From contig CM047815.1 in NCBI GenBank assembly GCA_026214975.1, forward strand, positions 62,937,852-63,001,851: DNA of 64,000 nt, given 5' to 3'. The notes under the pieces are model-generated. The model was not told where the DNA came from. It did not search any database and was given only the letters and a program-made list of their open reading frames with translations. This document shows positions 12,635-25,499 of this stretch, piece after piece. Source of the stretch: Gentiana macrophylla (Eukaryota > Streptophyta > Magnoliopsida > Gentianales > Gentianaceae). Numbering within the stretch: the stretch's first letter is position 1; each line of letters opens with the position of its first letter. Made by a program: the position numbers and the translations under genes.

Positions 12635-13498
12635 TTAGGGCCTGTTTGTTTACACAACTTAACACTTATTCTTAAAAAAATAAGTGATTGTTAAAATAAG
12701 TGTTGTTTGATAATCTTTTAACACCTCTTAATTAATTAAGATCTTCAATTTCCTTTGAAAAATTATGGAAAATTTTAAGTGGTTGAGAACTACTTAATCT
12801 TTGAATTTTTTCAATAAATCTACGTTAGGTAAGTGACGCCCACACCCATACCTACCTCACACCTACACCCCACCCTCACCCTACCCCCAACCCCACCCCC
12901 ATCCACCCCACCCATACCCCCACCGACCCCACACCCACACAACCCATACACCACACACCACACACCCGGCCACACCTCATCCACCCATACCCATACCCAT
13001 ACCCACCCCCACACCCCACACCCCTCATACCCACCTACACCTCACACCCCCACTCCAACACCCCCACTCCCACCCTCCCTACACCCACACCCCAAAGACA
13101 CACCACACACCACACACCACACCCACACCCACCACCCCATACACACACCCACACCCACACCCACCCATAGCCACCCTTACACCCCCACAACCCCCCAGAC
13201 CCTACACCCACACCCACGCCCACCCGACACCCACCCACACCCACACCCCACCCTACACCCACCTTCACCCCCCATTACCCCACACCAACACCCCTATCCA
13301 CCCTACACCCACCCTCCACACACCCACACCCACACCCACATACACACTCACTAAACAAATTCTAATTTCATATATAATAAATGTTACTAAACAATCTAAT
13401 CAATTTCAAAGACTTAAAATATTCGATTCTTAATTTATTCAATTAAGATTTCGATTTCAGATTTTGATTTGATCTTGATTTTAACAAACGCCCCCTTA
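12635..13498. mobile_element. hAT-like MITE with expanded minisatellite
   Basis: Imperfect inverted termini (TTAGGGCCTGTTTGTTTA on the left; complement of TTAACAAACGCCCCCTTA on the right). The flanking 8-mers ATTAAGGC and ATTAATGG match at 6 of 8 positions, like an aged hAT target duplication. It has no transposase coding. Most of the centre is the C-rich minisatellite listed separately. Confidence 0.55.
12838..13352. repeat. C-rich, nearly G-free minisatellite
   Basis: About 515 bp of irregular CCCACACC/CCCATACC-type units on the plus strand with very few G. The strong strand asymmetry makes the minus strand G-rich. It is not the plant telomere unit CCCTAAA. Open frames across it are composition artefacts. 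Confidence 0.9.
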
Positions 13499-14768
13499 AT
13501 TAATGGGGGAAATGTTGATTTATATCTAATTTTTCCTTTTTTTTTTTTTTCCTTTTTTTAATCTTTAGTTGAGGTTAAATCTGTCGATCTATTAATTATG
13601 TGTCATTATAAACAATGAAAAGTCGAAGTTGTCCTATTTGCTAATTTAAGTAAATTTTATGTCCTTATGGCTTGTTTCAGTCATATTTTACAATTTCTCT
13701 TGCCATTAATTTGTTTAACCTACAAATAAAAAAAAATACTAAATCATGTCTTACCATTTCATTTTATTTAATTAACTGTTTTTTATTATTATTTTATTCA
13801 TTATAGCACTTTCTATTAACAATCTTTCATCGTCTACAACATTTTCAAGAAAAAAAAGAAATCACAACTTTCTAGTTATTATATTTTATTCCTCATTTTA
13901 AGTCAAAATAATTCATGTACAAAGAGATTCTTTACATCTTTCGATGATATCCACTCTGCAATATGCCTAGCTAGATTTAGTAGGGAGTAAGCATAGAGGT
14001 CGGATCTTCTCCCGTAATGTTTGTTGTGATAAAGCAAACAGTCCAAAGCGACATCATTTTAGATAGATGCGGACCTACATACAACTGAGAAATGCAACTA
14101 CCCTCTAATAGAGTACTATGCACATAGTTTGTCTTCCTTAATTTTTTTATGTGCCTTTAAAAGATTTAGTACTCCCTTACTCGAGATCGCGCGTCCGCTA
14201 GTTTTGACCAAATGTAAATTAAAATAAAATAAAAACACACCAAAAGGATATCGTTTTGGGAGAAATAATACAATCGGGTCAAAGTAGGACGCGGTATTTA
14301 AAATCAGGTAATGTCAAAATTGACATTTTTTCTTCCAGGTCTCACTTCAATTTCTTAGAGAGAGCCCGTTGAAAATTCTCAACGTGATTCATCCTCTTTT
14401 TTTGGTTAACACATGCACACATAACACATTCGCCTCGTCCAAATTCAAACGTGCTTGGTGTTCAGTCCGTGTAAATTTGTACGAGCCGGTATAATTTTAC
14501 ACAGGCTATCTAAAAAGGTCTCTACGTCAATTTGATTTTATAATTCCTTCGTTTTGATGTATTATACTTGCAGAATATGACGATGTATCGGGGATGACAG
14601 CAAACGATCCCAATTCACTAAGCATATATAGTAGAGCTTTTTAGTGCCAACAAAACCCATGAATCTTATTCTTCTTACAACACCACAACTTCTACGGGTC
14701 CGAATTCTCCTCTGCACATAAAGGTGCTCGAAAAATCTTCCAACTTTATTTCGGTCGGCACCCGAAAG
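13499..14768. promoter_or_regulatory. Intergenic and GET3d upstream region
   Basis: No gene seen. A TATA-like ATATATAG lies near 14624, about 145 bp before the GET3d ATG, and may be its promoter. The rest is AT-rich with pyrimidine tracts. Confidence 0.35.
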
Positions 14769-17398
14769 ATGTCATCTTTAGCTACTTCGCTTTTCCTACC
14801 GTTTTCTTCTTCTTCTTCTCCCAAATTGGAAACCCCAAATTTCCATTTGGTTTACAAATTAGTCACCCCAATTGTCAAAAGAAGAAGAATGAGACGTGAT
14901 AGAATAGGGGCTCTGACCGTGGCCACTGCTGATGGAGCTCATAGTGACCATCGGCCAGCAAAATTGGTAACATTTTTAGGGAAAGGGGGGTCTGGTAAAA
15001 CCACCCTTGCCATCTTTGCTGCTCAGGTATTTCAATACTATTCTTTCGACTTTTTTTTTTTACAAGGATGGACTTTTCAGGGATGGTTTTTTCGATAATT
15101 GAGTTGTTTGGTGTTCTTTGAAGTTTTTCGAGGGATAATTTCTGTCGTTGATGCTTTAATCTTTTATTTTTGATTTTTTTTTTAGAAACTATTGAGTACT
15201 CCATGGTTGTATAAGACTGTGTGTGGATGTGTGAATACTGAATTAACTGAACAGTAACAAAAGTACAAAGGTTCTTCATGCCCAAGAGAAAAATAAAATT
15301 AGCTAATGAATTAAGGGTTATGGAAGGAAATCATAGTCATTTGCAGTTTATGTGTTTATGAGTGGATGCAAGGAGGCTTAAGGATATTTGGAGCCAAGAA
15401 TTTGATAATTTTAATTAAACATGTTACAGTTTCCATAAAATGTGGGGAAAGAATGGTTCACAACATTCAGAGTTTTCCATAAGAATCACTAGGTAGGTAT
15501 CAAGTGACATATTTATTCTTTGCTGTAATTGCTAAATGCATTTGTCTTGACCAAACTTCTAAAGTTTGCTGTTTGTTCTCTTCCCATAGTTTACCATGTT
15601 AGATATTTCAGTTATTTTATAAGTTTTAATTAAAGTGGTTAATATTAATATCCCTCTTGTAATTAAGAAAAGATGCACTCTCTTTTTTCTCACACTCACC
15701 ATATTACTTTGTGTTTTATTTGAAATCAGTACTAGACTAAGTCAAGAAACATGACCTTTCTTTATCCTTAAATTTCAATTTCTTTCCCTTTCAGCATTAC
15801 GCCATGGCAGGACTTAAAACATGCTTGGTGATACATTCTCAAGACCCTACTGCTGAATATCTTCTTAATTGCAAGATTGAAACATCCCCTGTTACATGCA
15901 ACAAGAATCTTTCTGCAGTTAGATTGGAAACTACGAAAGTCCGTTTTCATCTTGCCTTTTTCTCTAGCTCTATGTCATATCAAGGTTTTTGAAAGCAATT
16001 GACTTTTTCCTCCCCTCCAAATGTACATTTGCTTAAATGCAGATGCTGCTTGAACCCCTCAACCGAATGAAGGAAACCGATGCTCGTCTTAATCTGACCC
16101 AAGGTGTCATTGAAGGGGTGGGTATGTGACTGTGATTTCTGATGCATTTATGTTGCAGTCAGGAGGGCATTATTTCCGGTTAATCTTGTTGCTTTAGGGA
16201 TCTATAACTTCTCCTTCAAATCTAACAGGTGGTAGGAGAAGAACTTGGCATTCTTCCTGGCATGGATTCTTTATTCTCAGCCTTGGCGCTTGGAAGCTTT
16301 TTGGGATATTTCACTAGGACAGATCAGCAGAAAAACCGGAAGGACAAATTTGATATCGTAATATTTGATGGTATTAGCTCGGAAGAAACAATTCGGATGA
16401 TAGGTGCCACCAGTAAAGCACGGTTAGAGAGTCATCATCCTCTCGTACATGGTTATGCATACAAGAAACAATTTGAGGGTTATTTATCATTTGCAGATTG
16501 TACTTGAAGTATTTGCGCAAATTGGCAGAGAAGACTGATTTTGGGAGGTTAGCCGGGCCTTCCATTGTGAGATTTATAGATGAAACTTTGGGCATGAGCA
16601 ATAATAGAGGTTCAAATCTGAATGGAAAATTGAGCTCAGAAATATGGGACCATCTAGAACAGACATTGGAGGTATTCTGATTTTCATTATAGCTTCTTTG
16701 CCTACATGTACAGAAGCAAACTGAAACTTCTTCATGTGAATCTTTTTACAGCAAGGATCCTCTGTCTTTCAAAATTTTGGAAAATTTGCTTGCTATCTCG
16801 TTGTGGATTCAAAGAACCCCATGTCGCTCAATTCTGCACAACGGTACTGGGGTTGTGCAATCCAAGCTGGTGCACAAGTTTCAGGAGCATTTGCTTTTGC
16901 ATCACCAAATTTAGGCGTCGAGCAAGCTGAGACGACGAAAATGATCTTTTCATTACTACCATTTGCCAGCATGCCCCACCTCTCATTAAGCAAACAGCCA
17001 GATTGGAATGAGATCCTACTGAATCTTCATAGCCAAGATGCACGAAATCTTCTTTCTTTAAACGGGGACAAGGCATGTATCCCTCCAACAGTAAAATTTG
17101 ACACAGTTAATAAGTCAATCGCTCTTCTCATGCCAGGTTTTGACAAGTCTGAAATTAAGCTATACCAAGTATGTCAATACTCTCTTCTATTTCCTTCAGT
17201 AGGCCATTTGAATTTGTTCGGCTACGCAATTAATGAGGCATATGTTAATTTATCTGATGAATGCAGTTCAGGGGAGGATCCGAGCTGCTGGTTGAAGCTG
17301 GTGATCAAAGACGAGTCATTCGTCTTCCTCCTCAACTTCAAGGAAAAGTTGGCGGTGCCAAGTTTACGGACAACAGCCTAGTCATTACAATGCGTTAG
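14769..17398 (+). CDS. GET3D: GET3d: chloroplast ArsA/GET3-like ATPase with HSP20-like tail
   Basis: Homologue of the Arabidopsis protein At1g26090 (GET3d), a plastid relative of the GET3/ArsA ATPases; its client is not settled. Exons: 14769-15026, 15795-15938, 16043-16117, 16229-16422, 16497-16671, 16752-17168 and 17267-17398. Junctions are GT-AG, phases join, and the product is 464 residues, close to the family's about 455. Residues 1-62 are Ser/Arg-rich and fit a transit peptide. The deviant P-loop GKGGSGKTT is at 71-79. The middle is the ArsA ATPase fold ([14 protein letters not shown]). Exons 6-7 encode an alpha-crystallin/HSP20-like C-terminal domain (LLMPGF...[14 protein letters not shown]), which marks GET3d against cytosolic GET3. 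The ATG at 14769 was chosen because the upstream in-frame extension starts only at GTG. It is convergent with CHUP1. Confidence 0.92.
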
Positions 17399-17725
17399 TT
17401 GTGGAATTCTATCAGCAGGAATTTACTGAATTACAAGTTCAATCTGTTGAAGTTTGTGAGGTGCATCAATTCGGCATTTTCTATGTTATTTTTTTAATTT
17501 TAATTTCATTTTTTTTGGGGTTACATATGGATTGGTCTAGAATTGGCCAAAATCACAACTCTTATACGAACACATGTATAAATTTGTCTTTTGCTGTAGT
17601 GTTCTGTTGAATCTACAAAACTAGAATGGAGAATTCTCTTTTCTAAATTTTTCTCATGAGAATATGTAAAAATAGTTACTACCATCTCTCAATTGGGTTG
17701 AAAGGGAAATTTAGATATATATGTA
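17399..17725. other. Convergent 3' region between GET3d and CHUP1
   Basis: 327 bp separate the two stop codons. The 3' UTRs of both genes must lie here and may overlap. No other gene is seen. Confidence 0.7.
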
Positions 17726-18141
17726 TTATGCTTCTGGTGTCTTGTTGTCTCCTGTTTTCATTTGAACTCGACTTCTCAACTCTTCAAACGCCTTCATGCT
17801 TTCCGAGTCAAACCCTCCAGCAAACTGCAAGAATGTTTTATGCATATGTATATTATATCATAATAAGATGCATTCATATGGACTATCATTACTAGGGCAT
17901 AAGAAAATGCACAACTATTTCAAGTCATCTACCTGATGAACACGGAACGCAAAACGAACGCCCTGTAATGCTAAAAATTCTCTGTTTGGTTCTTTCTCAG
18001 GTCCATCCATTGTATCTAGCTCTGAGGCAACGCGTTTCATGTACTTGCGTGCTAATTGTACAGATGAGAGTTTGATCTGCATTCATGTAAAATTTCATGC
18101 CAATGCAGCACACAGGAAGGAAAGTCCTTACAATGCCCCCC

Positions 18142-18173
<32 letters not shown>

Positions 18174-21100
18174 TTTTGATAAAAGACATACCTTTCCAAC
18201 TAATCCAGAATCCTGTAACCAATCAACGGGAATGCCGAATTCCTTATACCGTGACATGGCCATATCCCTTGTTCGTAATAGAGCATAAACACTTTGTTCC
18301 ACTCTGAGCAAAGTATCACACAACTTAGTATGAGAAAGAAAAGCTGTAAAAAAATAATTATTTGATTACTTACTTTTTTTCAATCATACCCCTATTTTAA
18401 TATTTAATTTTCCATAATCCTTTCATATTCCAAAACAAGCAATTTGTATTCATTCTTCTTTTAAATTTCCTTATCTCAGCATCACAAGAAAGATTAGGAT
18501 CATCAACAAAAGAGGTAACTTGCTTCTCTAGTTTCAGTAGATCCTGATATTCAAATGCTGCTTCTCTAAGAGCATCTGCTTTTCCTTCTGGCCAATCAAA
18601 GTGCTTCAGAACAGCTCGCTCGTCAACCTTTATCATAGATTTTCACATATTTAACCCATGGACTAGTTGCAATATATATATATATATATATATTACTAGG
18701 CTTGCATGCTTTTGATTTATACTTAATAGTTTTGTTAATGAGTACTATATCTGCCTATATTATTATTGATCTTTACCTTTTGTTTTCACTCTATAACTGC
18801 AGTTTTCACACCTAAAAACTCTTAGCACACCTAATTTTTATTTCTAGTTTTATCATTTTATTTTTCACTAGTTGATTCAGACTCAAATTTAGACAGGATG
18901 TTGATTAGTTTTTTTTTTGGATTAGTTAACGGACCAAATTTCAGTCATGAAGTATCAAATGTGCTTTCTGACCAATGTTGTGTCTAGAAAAAACCAGCAT
19001 CGTGACTCAAATTCGGTCAGGATAAAAATTATTTCCTGACTCAAATTCGGTTGGCAGGATGTTGATTAGTATACGGATCGAATTTCAGTCAGGAAGTATC
19101 AATTGTGCTTTCTGACCTATATTGAGTCTAGAAAAAACCAACATCCTGACTCACATTCGGTCAGGATAAAAATTATTTCCTGACTCAAATTCAATTAGAA
19201 TAACGTATAGGTGTGAAAAGACTCTCCCTTTTCAAACCAACAAATACTAGGACGAATAAACGTAGTAAAGGGTGTACCAAGAATGATAATTCCTCGTCGA
19301 GCCAGTTCACAAATGCCACCAAATCATCTATCTTGGTAAATGAGGCTGCTCTGACTTCAGTTGCCAATGACTGGACAAAATCACCTTGAGTTTCAACATC
19401 AGCTTTGACCTGAGTTGTTAACAAGGATGATTGAATGTATGTATAGACATAAATTAAAAATAAATAAAAAATAAAAAATTATACATACAGCTAATAGGAA
19501 TGTAGACTTGTTTGCCATCTCCCCAATCATGTTGCTTCTTGCATCTGACGTGTTTGATGAAGAAGTAATCAGCGGTGATGAATCTTTCTTTGCCTCACGT
19601 TTCATCATGGACTGGTAAAATTCTACCACTTCTGGAGCACGATGAACTTTATCGCCACCACCTGTGGCTCTTGATAGGGCCCCAGGTGGAGGTGGTGGAC
19701 GAGGTGGTCCACCAGGTGGAGGTGGTATAGCACCAGCACCAGGGGGAGGAGGTGGTGGTGGTGGACCACCTGGTGTTGTAATAGAAGCATTTGCATTCGA
19801 GCCATCAGTATTAGTATCTCCTCCTGATAATTTAGGAGGTGGCCTTGGGACTCGTGGAGGACGCTTCTCAATATCAGCCAGCTTTATTTTACTTGTTATG
19901 GTAGAAGAATCGACCTTACTATCATTCAACGACGGCTCACTTGAATCACCAGAAATAACAGCTTTTTCTTTGATTTGAGTAAGCTTTGGAGGCAAAGTCA
20001 CTGTTTTAATTCTCTCCATCTTGAAACCGGACGACGTAGTATCACTACTACTAAACCTTGCTGCCCTTGCTTGATCAGCTTTCTCTTTGATTTGTTTCTC
20101 TCTTTCGACTGCAAGCTTATGTCTATCTTTATATGCAGGATACTTGTCCTCAAGAACACCTTCAACTGATTTAGACATGAGCTGAAATGAATCCGCAACA
20201 GAATTGATTGACTCTTCTGGGCTTCTAAACTTTGAAGCTTCATTTGGTGAATCAAGAGAATCCTGCTCAGCTGTACCGAAACTAGTAATGGCTACATTAT
20301 CACCGGCGTTTCTGATCATCAAAGCTTCTAGAGGTCCACGTGGCTTATGGATCCGGGCTGGAGAACCAAATGATCTTGCTGGTGAAGTTAGACCACTCGA
20401 ATCATCTCTGCTTCTGCCACCACCCCATTTTTTAAGCTTTTGAATTAAGCTAGGTTTTTTGCTGATGCTACTGTATCTACTCATTGAACTGTCGATTGAA
20501 GCGTTATCAAAATCATCACTTCCGGGAGACGAAGGGTGATCAGAGAAATTGCTTTCAAGATCCGTGTCTCCGCCTTGGCCACGTTCTGATCCTGCGTATT
20601 CCATCATCAGTTGTTTGGCTTTCTCTTGGGATCTCGGGCTTAAACTCTTGCTAAGATCACGAGCTGATACTTTCCCTTGGGGTGTTTGGTAGTTTCTGAG
20701 CTCATATCTTAAACACGCATTTACCCAACGAAGGTACACTAGCTCTTCTACTTCACTAAATCTATTCATTTGTAGTCCTTCCACTTGTTTTAGAAGATCC
20801 TCATTTGTATGTCTCAAATTATTTATATCCTCTCTTGCCTTTGCAACCATTTCATTCTGCCAGAAAAAGAAAAAAAAAAACACTTGCATTACAGATTCTC
20901 AATTTTACACACTCATACATGCTTTTCTTCATTTGACAAAATCTTTGTTCAAAGTGAAAATTTTCAGAATCTCCACAGTGCATAATTTGAAATACCAAAC
21001 TCCCCACGTTATTCTCACCCAATATAAGTCAGAATGTACTTGATTATTCTGATTGAATTTCTGTCAGAATTTAAGTGTTTTCTAGACTGAATACCGGTCA

Positions 21101-22447
21101 AAAAGCCTATTTCATACATTCCGACCTAAATTTGGGCAAGAAAAAATTCAATATTCCGTCTAAATTTGGGTCAGAATAAATAAGTGCTAAAATTTGAAGG
21201 TTAAAATTGGAAAAGAAAGTAAGCAACACATTATGGTGAAAGTGAAAGTGACTTGTACCTCAGTCATATTTGAGAGGGATGTGATATTGGCTTCAGCAGC
21301 ATCTAGTTTAACAATAAGTTCTCTCTTTTCATGTTGAAGCTCTCTGTTTTTTCTCTTAAGCTCCACAACCTCAACTTCCAACTCCTTTAAAGATTTAAGC
21401 TTTTTCTCAACTTCAACGTCTCTACGTAATGCTTCCTCTTCTTTTTCCTGTAATCCACTAACTTGTTGCTTAAGCAACAACAGATAGCCTTTTGTCTGGT
21501 TAGCCTCGAGTTGAATTTGCCTTTGCATTTCCTTAATTTTGTTTCTAGTTAGTTCTAGCTCTTTTTTAGCAGCAGCCCCTTGAGCCACCTCTTCTTGAAG
21601 CTTTTTTCTTTCAGATTGCAATGTGTTTATTGTAATGTTGAGCATGTCTATTTCTACAGATTTGATCTTCAACTGTTTCTGCAACTCGGATATATCTGAT
21701 TCCTGCTCTTTTAAGCCATAGTATTCGAGCAATTCTCCTTCAAGCTTCACTTCTCTCTCCTCCAACTCCTTTACTAAACTGCGTAATCTTTCCAATTCAC
21801 AAGCATTTATCGCCATCTCACTCTCGTATAAAAGATCCCTTTCTGCCTTACTTTCCGATTCACGAGCAGTAATTGCCTTTGTTGAGTCATCATCATACTT
21901 GTCAGTTGTTGGTATCGGAAAATCGATTTCTCCTGATAAAAGACTTTCAAATTCTGGAAAAATTTCATCTTCAATATCTGAAGTGTTGTTACTTGGAGCA
22001 GAATTTATAACTTCATTAATCAGCTTAACTTCTTCTTTCTCCTCTTCCTCATCCTCCTGTAAATATGCATCATATATATATATTAATCAAAATTATCTGA
22101 AGGTACTAAGAATAATAATAATAATAATCAATATAAGATGAAGAATTCTGGTTGTATGCAATACACTTACAAACATCTCTTTGACTTCATCATCTGCATA
22201 TGGGAGCTTCTCTTTCTCATGGTCTTCATTAAAAGTAACTTCAACAGATGGTTTACCGTTTTCTGATTAAATATAGATAGAAACCATTAAACCAAATCAA
22301 TCCAACCGAAAACTAAAAGGGTATGTCAGGAATTCTAAGTGCAAACTTACCTGAAGATTTTGTTTGATTAGAGCCTTTGATGTTAGCCCTCCTGAATGCA
22401 TAAGCCGCAACCGAAGCCGCAACCAACAAGCCTAACCTTTGTATCAT
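17726..22447 (-). CDS. CHUP1: CHUP1: chloroplast unusual positioning protein (in-frame stop in exon 6)
   Basis: Outer-envelope protein that links chloroplasts to actin and drives light-dependent chloroplast movement (family knowledge). Exons: 22447-22351, 22262-22171, 22056-21259, 20856-19489, 19409-19278, 18627-18374, 18303-18192, 18076-17933 and 17824-17726. All junctions are GT-AG in phase. Residues 2-20 are the hydrophobic envelope anchor (GLLVAASVAAYAF). About 125-360 is coiled coil, about 435-485 a Ser/basic region, 692-722 a Pro-rich stretch (PPPPPPPPPGAGAIPPPPGG), and the conserved C-terminal actin-related domain follows (VDERAVLKHFDWPEGKADAL, VEQSVYALLRTRD, GVRFAFRVHQ, FAGGFDSESMKAFEEL). 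Without the anomaly the length would be about 1031 residues; the Arabidopsis protein has about 1004. Anomaly: exon 6 has about 66 extra bases between the KFKR and MIEKK codons, with TAA at 18399-18397 (codon 906). Either a short extra intron removes it or this copy is truncated. Confidence 0.9.
18142..18167. repeat. Poly(A) run in CHUP1 intron
   Basis: 26 consecutive A on the plus strand between CHUP1 exons 7 and 8. On the transcribed strand it reads poly(T), well upstream of the acceptor. Confidence 0.9.
18885..19200. repeat. Tandem duplication in CHUP1 intron 5
   Basis: Two copies of a unit of about 150 bp (about 18890-19042 and 19058-19200). They share segments such as TTTCTGACC, TCTAGAAAAAACCA and AAAAATTATTTCCTGACTC. 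A diverged relative with the same 'CTCAAATTCGGTCAGG' theme lies in the intron at about 21010-21180, so this is probably a MITE-derived repeat. Confidence 0.65.
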
Positions 22448-23330
22448 ATCTAATGAATTCTTGAAGATAAATACTCAAGTTTCCAGTCATTTACATACAG
22501 TGAAATCCCACTTCTGATAAGACTTATTTGTATTATTATTATTATTATTCCATATTTTCCAACATCCATGCTTGCAGTAGAGGCTAGAGACTAGACTAAC
22601 TAACCTTTTCTCTTGTTATAACAGAGCCAATCTATCTAGAATGTCAAAACTACCTATAAATGTCTGAAAAGAACACAACTTTTTAGATGGTACTGTAAGA
22701 AAAGTAGATTGGCATCTTTGCTCATTTAGGAACTGTTTGTATAGTTATCAGGAACTGTTGGCAGAAAATGAAGGAAAACTGTATGTTTAGTTTGGCATCT
22801 TAATAAATACAATCCCCATGACAGGTCTATAGGCACCACAAGTATTTTTAGTGGTCATTCTTTCTCCAAGAAAATCACAGTTTCAATATAAAAATAAAAA
22901 TAAAAATAAAAATGAACAAAAAAGAGGACAAATTTTACAATAGAACCGTTGTATGAAGGTTGTATATGGTGATATGAATTACAACCTTTCATTTATAACA
23001 TCTCACACACGATAAAAGTGAGAGTAAAAATGAAGGACTTTAATGTATGTCGTATGAAACTTTTCTACAATTATTGTACCATTAATCTCTCCAAAAACAA
23101 GAGTGTTTGATCTATTGTGGCAAGAAACAGTAAAACCAGACTGAAAAGGACTCCAGTAGCAGTTCAGAGGATTAGCCATATGGTCCATAAGCACTTCAGA
23201 CTCATATTAATCTGCTAAATTGCACTTTAATTGAGTCCAAAAACTTAAATTCGTGATTATATATATATATATATAGGCTAAAATAATGTGATTATTGTAG
23301 TATATATAGAGAGAGAGAAATGAGCAAGAT

Positions 23331-23605
23331 GCAAAAAGGGGCCCACTTAATGTGAACATCTTAACATTAGAATTACTCTTTTGACCTACCAATAAGCCAG
23401 GAGGAACTGAATGAATGAAGCCAGATTTTGCTAAGGGGAAAAGAAAAAAAAAAAAAGCAGCAAAAAATCTTGCAAAAGGGGCCACTTAATGTGAACATCT
23501 TAACATTAGAATTACTGACCTACCAATAAACCAGGAGGAACTGAATGAATGAAGCAGATTTTGCTAAGACAGACCTGAAAGAAAAAAAAAAAAAAAAAAA
23601 AAGGA
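23331..23605. repeat. Direct duplication of about 130 bp
   Basis: Two near-identical copies (about 23331-23457 and 23473-23603) share CACTTAATGTGAACATCTTA and the AGGAGGAACTGAATGAATGA block. Each ends in an A-rich tract. The second copy lacks a short CTTTTG segment. Confidence 0.85.
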
Positions 23606-25499
23606 AGGTAAGCAAATTTATATTTGCTTTGACCATTTTGCCCACATATAGTCCTTTTGTCTCTTCCAATCTTATTCATGTGGCAAACATGTTATGTTAG
23701 AAATTGGTATATCCTTTTAGAAAGAGAAGTGTCTTTTATCCATATTTTCTTCACACATATATATATATTTATATTAAATTTAAACTATACAAAAGTAAAT
23801 ATAGAAAAATCCCATTACAGTGAGAGAATAAAAATAACGAAATTTCATGGCCATTTCGGATGATAATTATTAAAACACTTGACAGCAAAGGGAAGGACAC
23901 ACTATAAGCCAAACTATTATTATCATGAAACACGAGTGGTTCTCAGGAGTGGAAGTTGGATAACATTTTGGATGGATGACTTTTCTCCAATTGTACTTTT
24001 TGGTAGTATTCTATTTCTTGCAACAACTAATTTCAAACCGAGGTTCTACTGACACAACACGTTTTTAGTTTCAGTACTACATTCATTTTCGACATTGTAT
24101 AAATTACTTCCGACACTGTTATTATTTTTTATGAAAATAATGTCACACGTTACTTTTCAACAACTACGTCAGAGATATTGACGAACTAACGTCAGTGGCG
24201 GACCTAGGATTTTATTTCAGAGGGACCGGATTCTTACGAAAATGTGGTAGCAAAAACATTTCTTAAAAAATTCATTAATGTTAATAAGAAAAGGAAAAAG
24301 ATAAATTACAAACACTAGAGAAAATAGAAAATAAAACATAAATTACAAACACTAGAAAGAAGAAAATAAAGCCCAAAACCCATGTAATGTAATTGGTTTG
24401 TTGAAAGGGTAAGACATCAACTTTAGCGTTAATTTCGAGCCGGCTACGATTTGTATTATTGAGAGCCCATTAAATCATTAAATACTCTCTACGGAATTGT
24501 TGTTGTTGGATTTTTTAATCACTCGATTCAGATATCGGATTAATAAGAAATTAATGTCTAAAGTTTATGGAAAATGTGTATGGGAGAATAGTTGAAGGGA
24601 TGACCTAGCTCTCTTCTCCCGCATTGCTTACGTAGAGCCACTTAGCTTTCCGCTAAAAACAAAAGTCTCTTAGATCTATATTTAAGGGCAAGATTGAGAT
24701 TTAAGGATGTGTCTTAAGGGGCAAGAGCATTTTTGAGCGAGATGGAGGACTTAGATGACTCTTGGTTTACCGAATGCCACCGCCTTCCGACCAGATCGGT
24801 TTGGGCTTCGAGTTTGAGTTGACGTACAATATATCCGATCGATTGACAATGTAGCTAATTCATTCACCAAATCATAACTTACATTCATATTTTTGAGAAA
24901 TTGATAAAAATCAAAATACATTGACTTACATTATTGAGAGATGATCAAATCAAGGTGAGTAAACGCAATTTGATTTCACACCAACTTTTCCTTCATCGGT
25001 CCATGTTAATGTTTTAACGAGCCGAATACTTTGTAACATGGATATCGAGCCCAATACTTTGTAACATGGATATCCAATGAAGAATAATACAAGTACACAA
25101 AATACGTAAATGTCAATTTTGTGGCACCACCCTTCCATCTGTCAATTTACCCTTGGAATATTTTTGGGCCATTGCATGTGATTTTTTTCAACTCCATATC
25201 AACAACTTTATTTTCTTTTTTCCACACAACAAAATTACCTCCATTTAGATTATTGTAAAGCCACATATACTTATTTGAACAGGACATTTCTTGTTAAGTG
25301 TCAAACTTTCTTATATAATATAAAAAACATATAATTATAGTAAATAAATTTAAGAAATCAATTTGTCTTTTTTATAGATTTCTATTTCTTATAAATATAA
25401 ATTAGATTTCTATTTCTTTAATATATTATTTTAATGGAGTATTTGACTTCTATTTTATTTCTTGCATTAATGAATATTTTTTCTGAAAAAAAACGCCAC

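Noticed and set aside
12838..13352. Interstitial telomere repeat
   Set aside because: The units are CCCACACC-like and not the plant telomere unit CCCTAAA.
12820..13354. Long His/Thr/Pro-rich and Val/Trp/Gly-rich open frames on both strands
   Set aside because: They arise from the C-rich minisatellite, which lacks stop codons in several frames; no start context or domain supports a gene.
19664..19978. Gly-rich plus-strand frame
   Set aside because: It is the reverse of the CHUP1 proline-rich segment.
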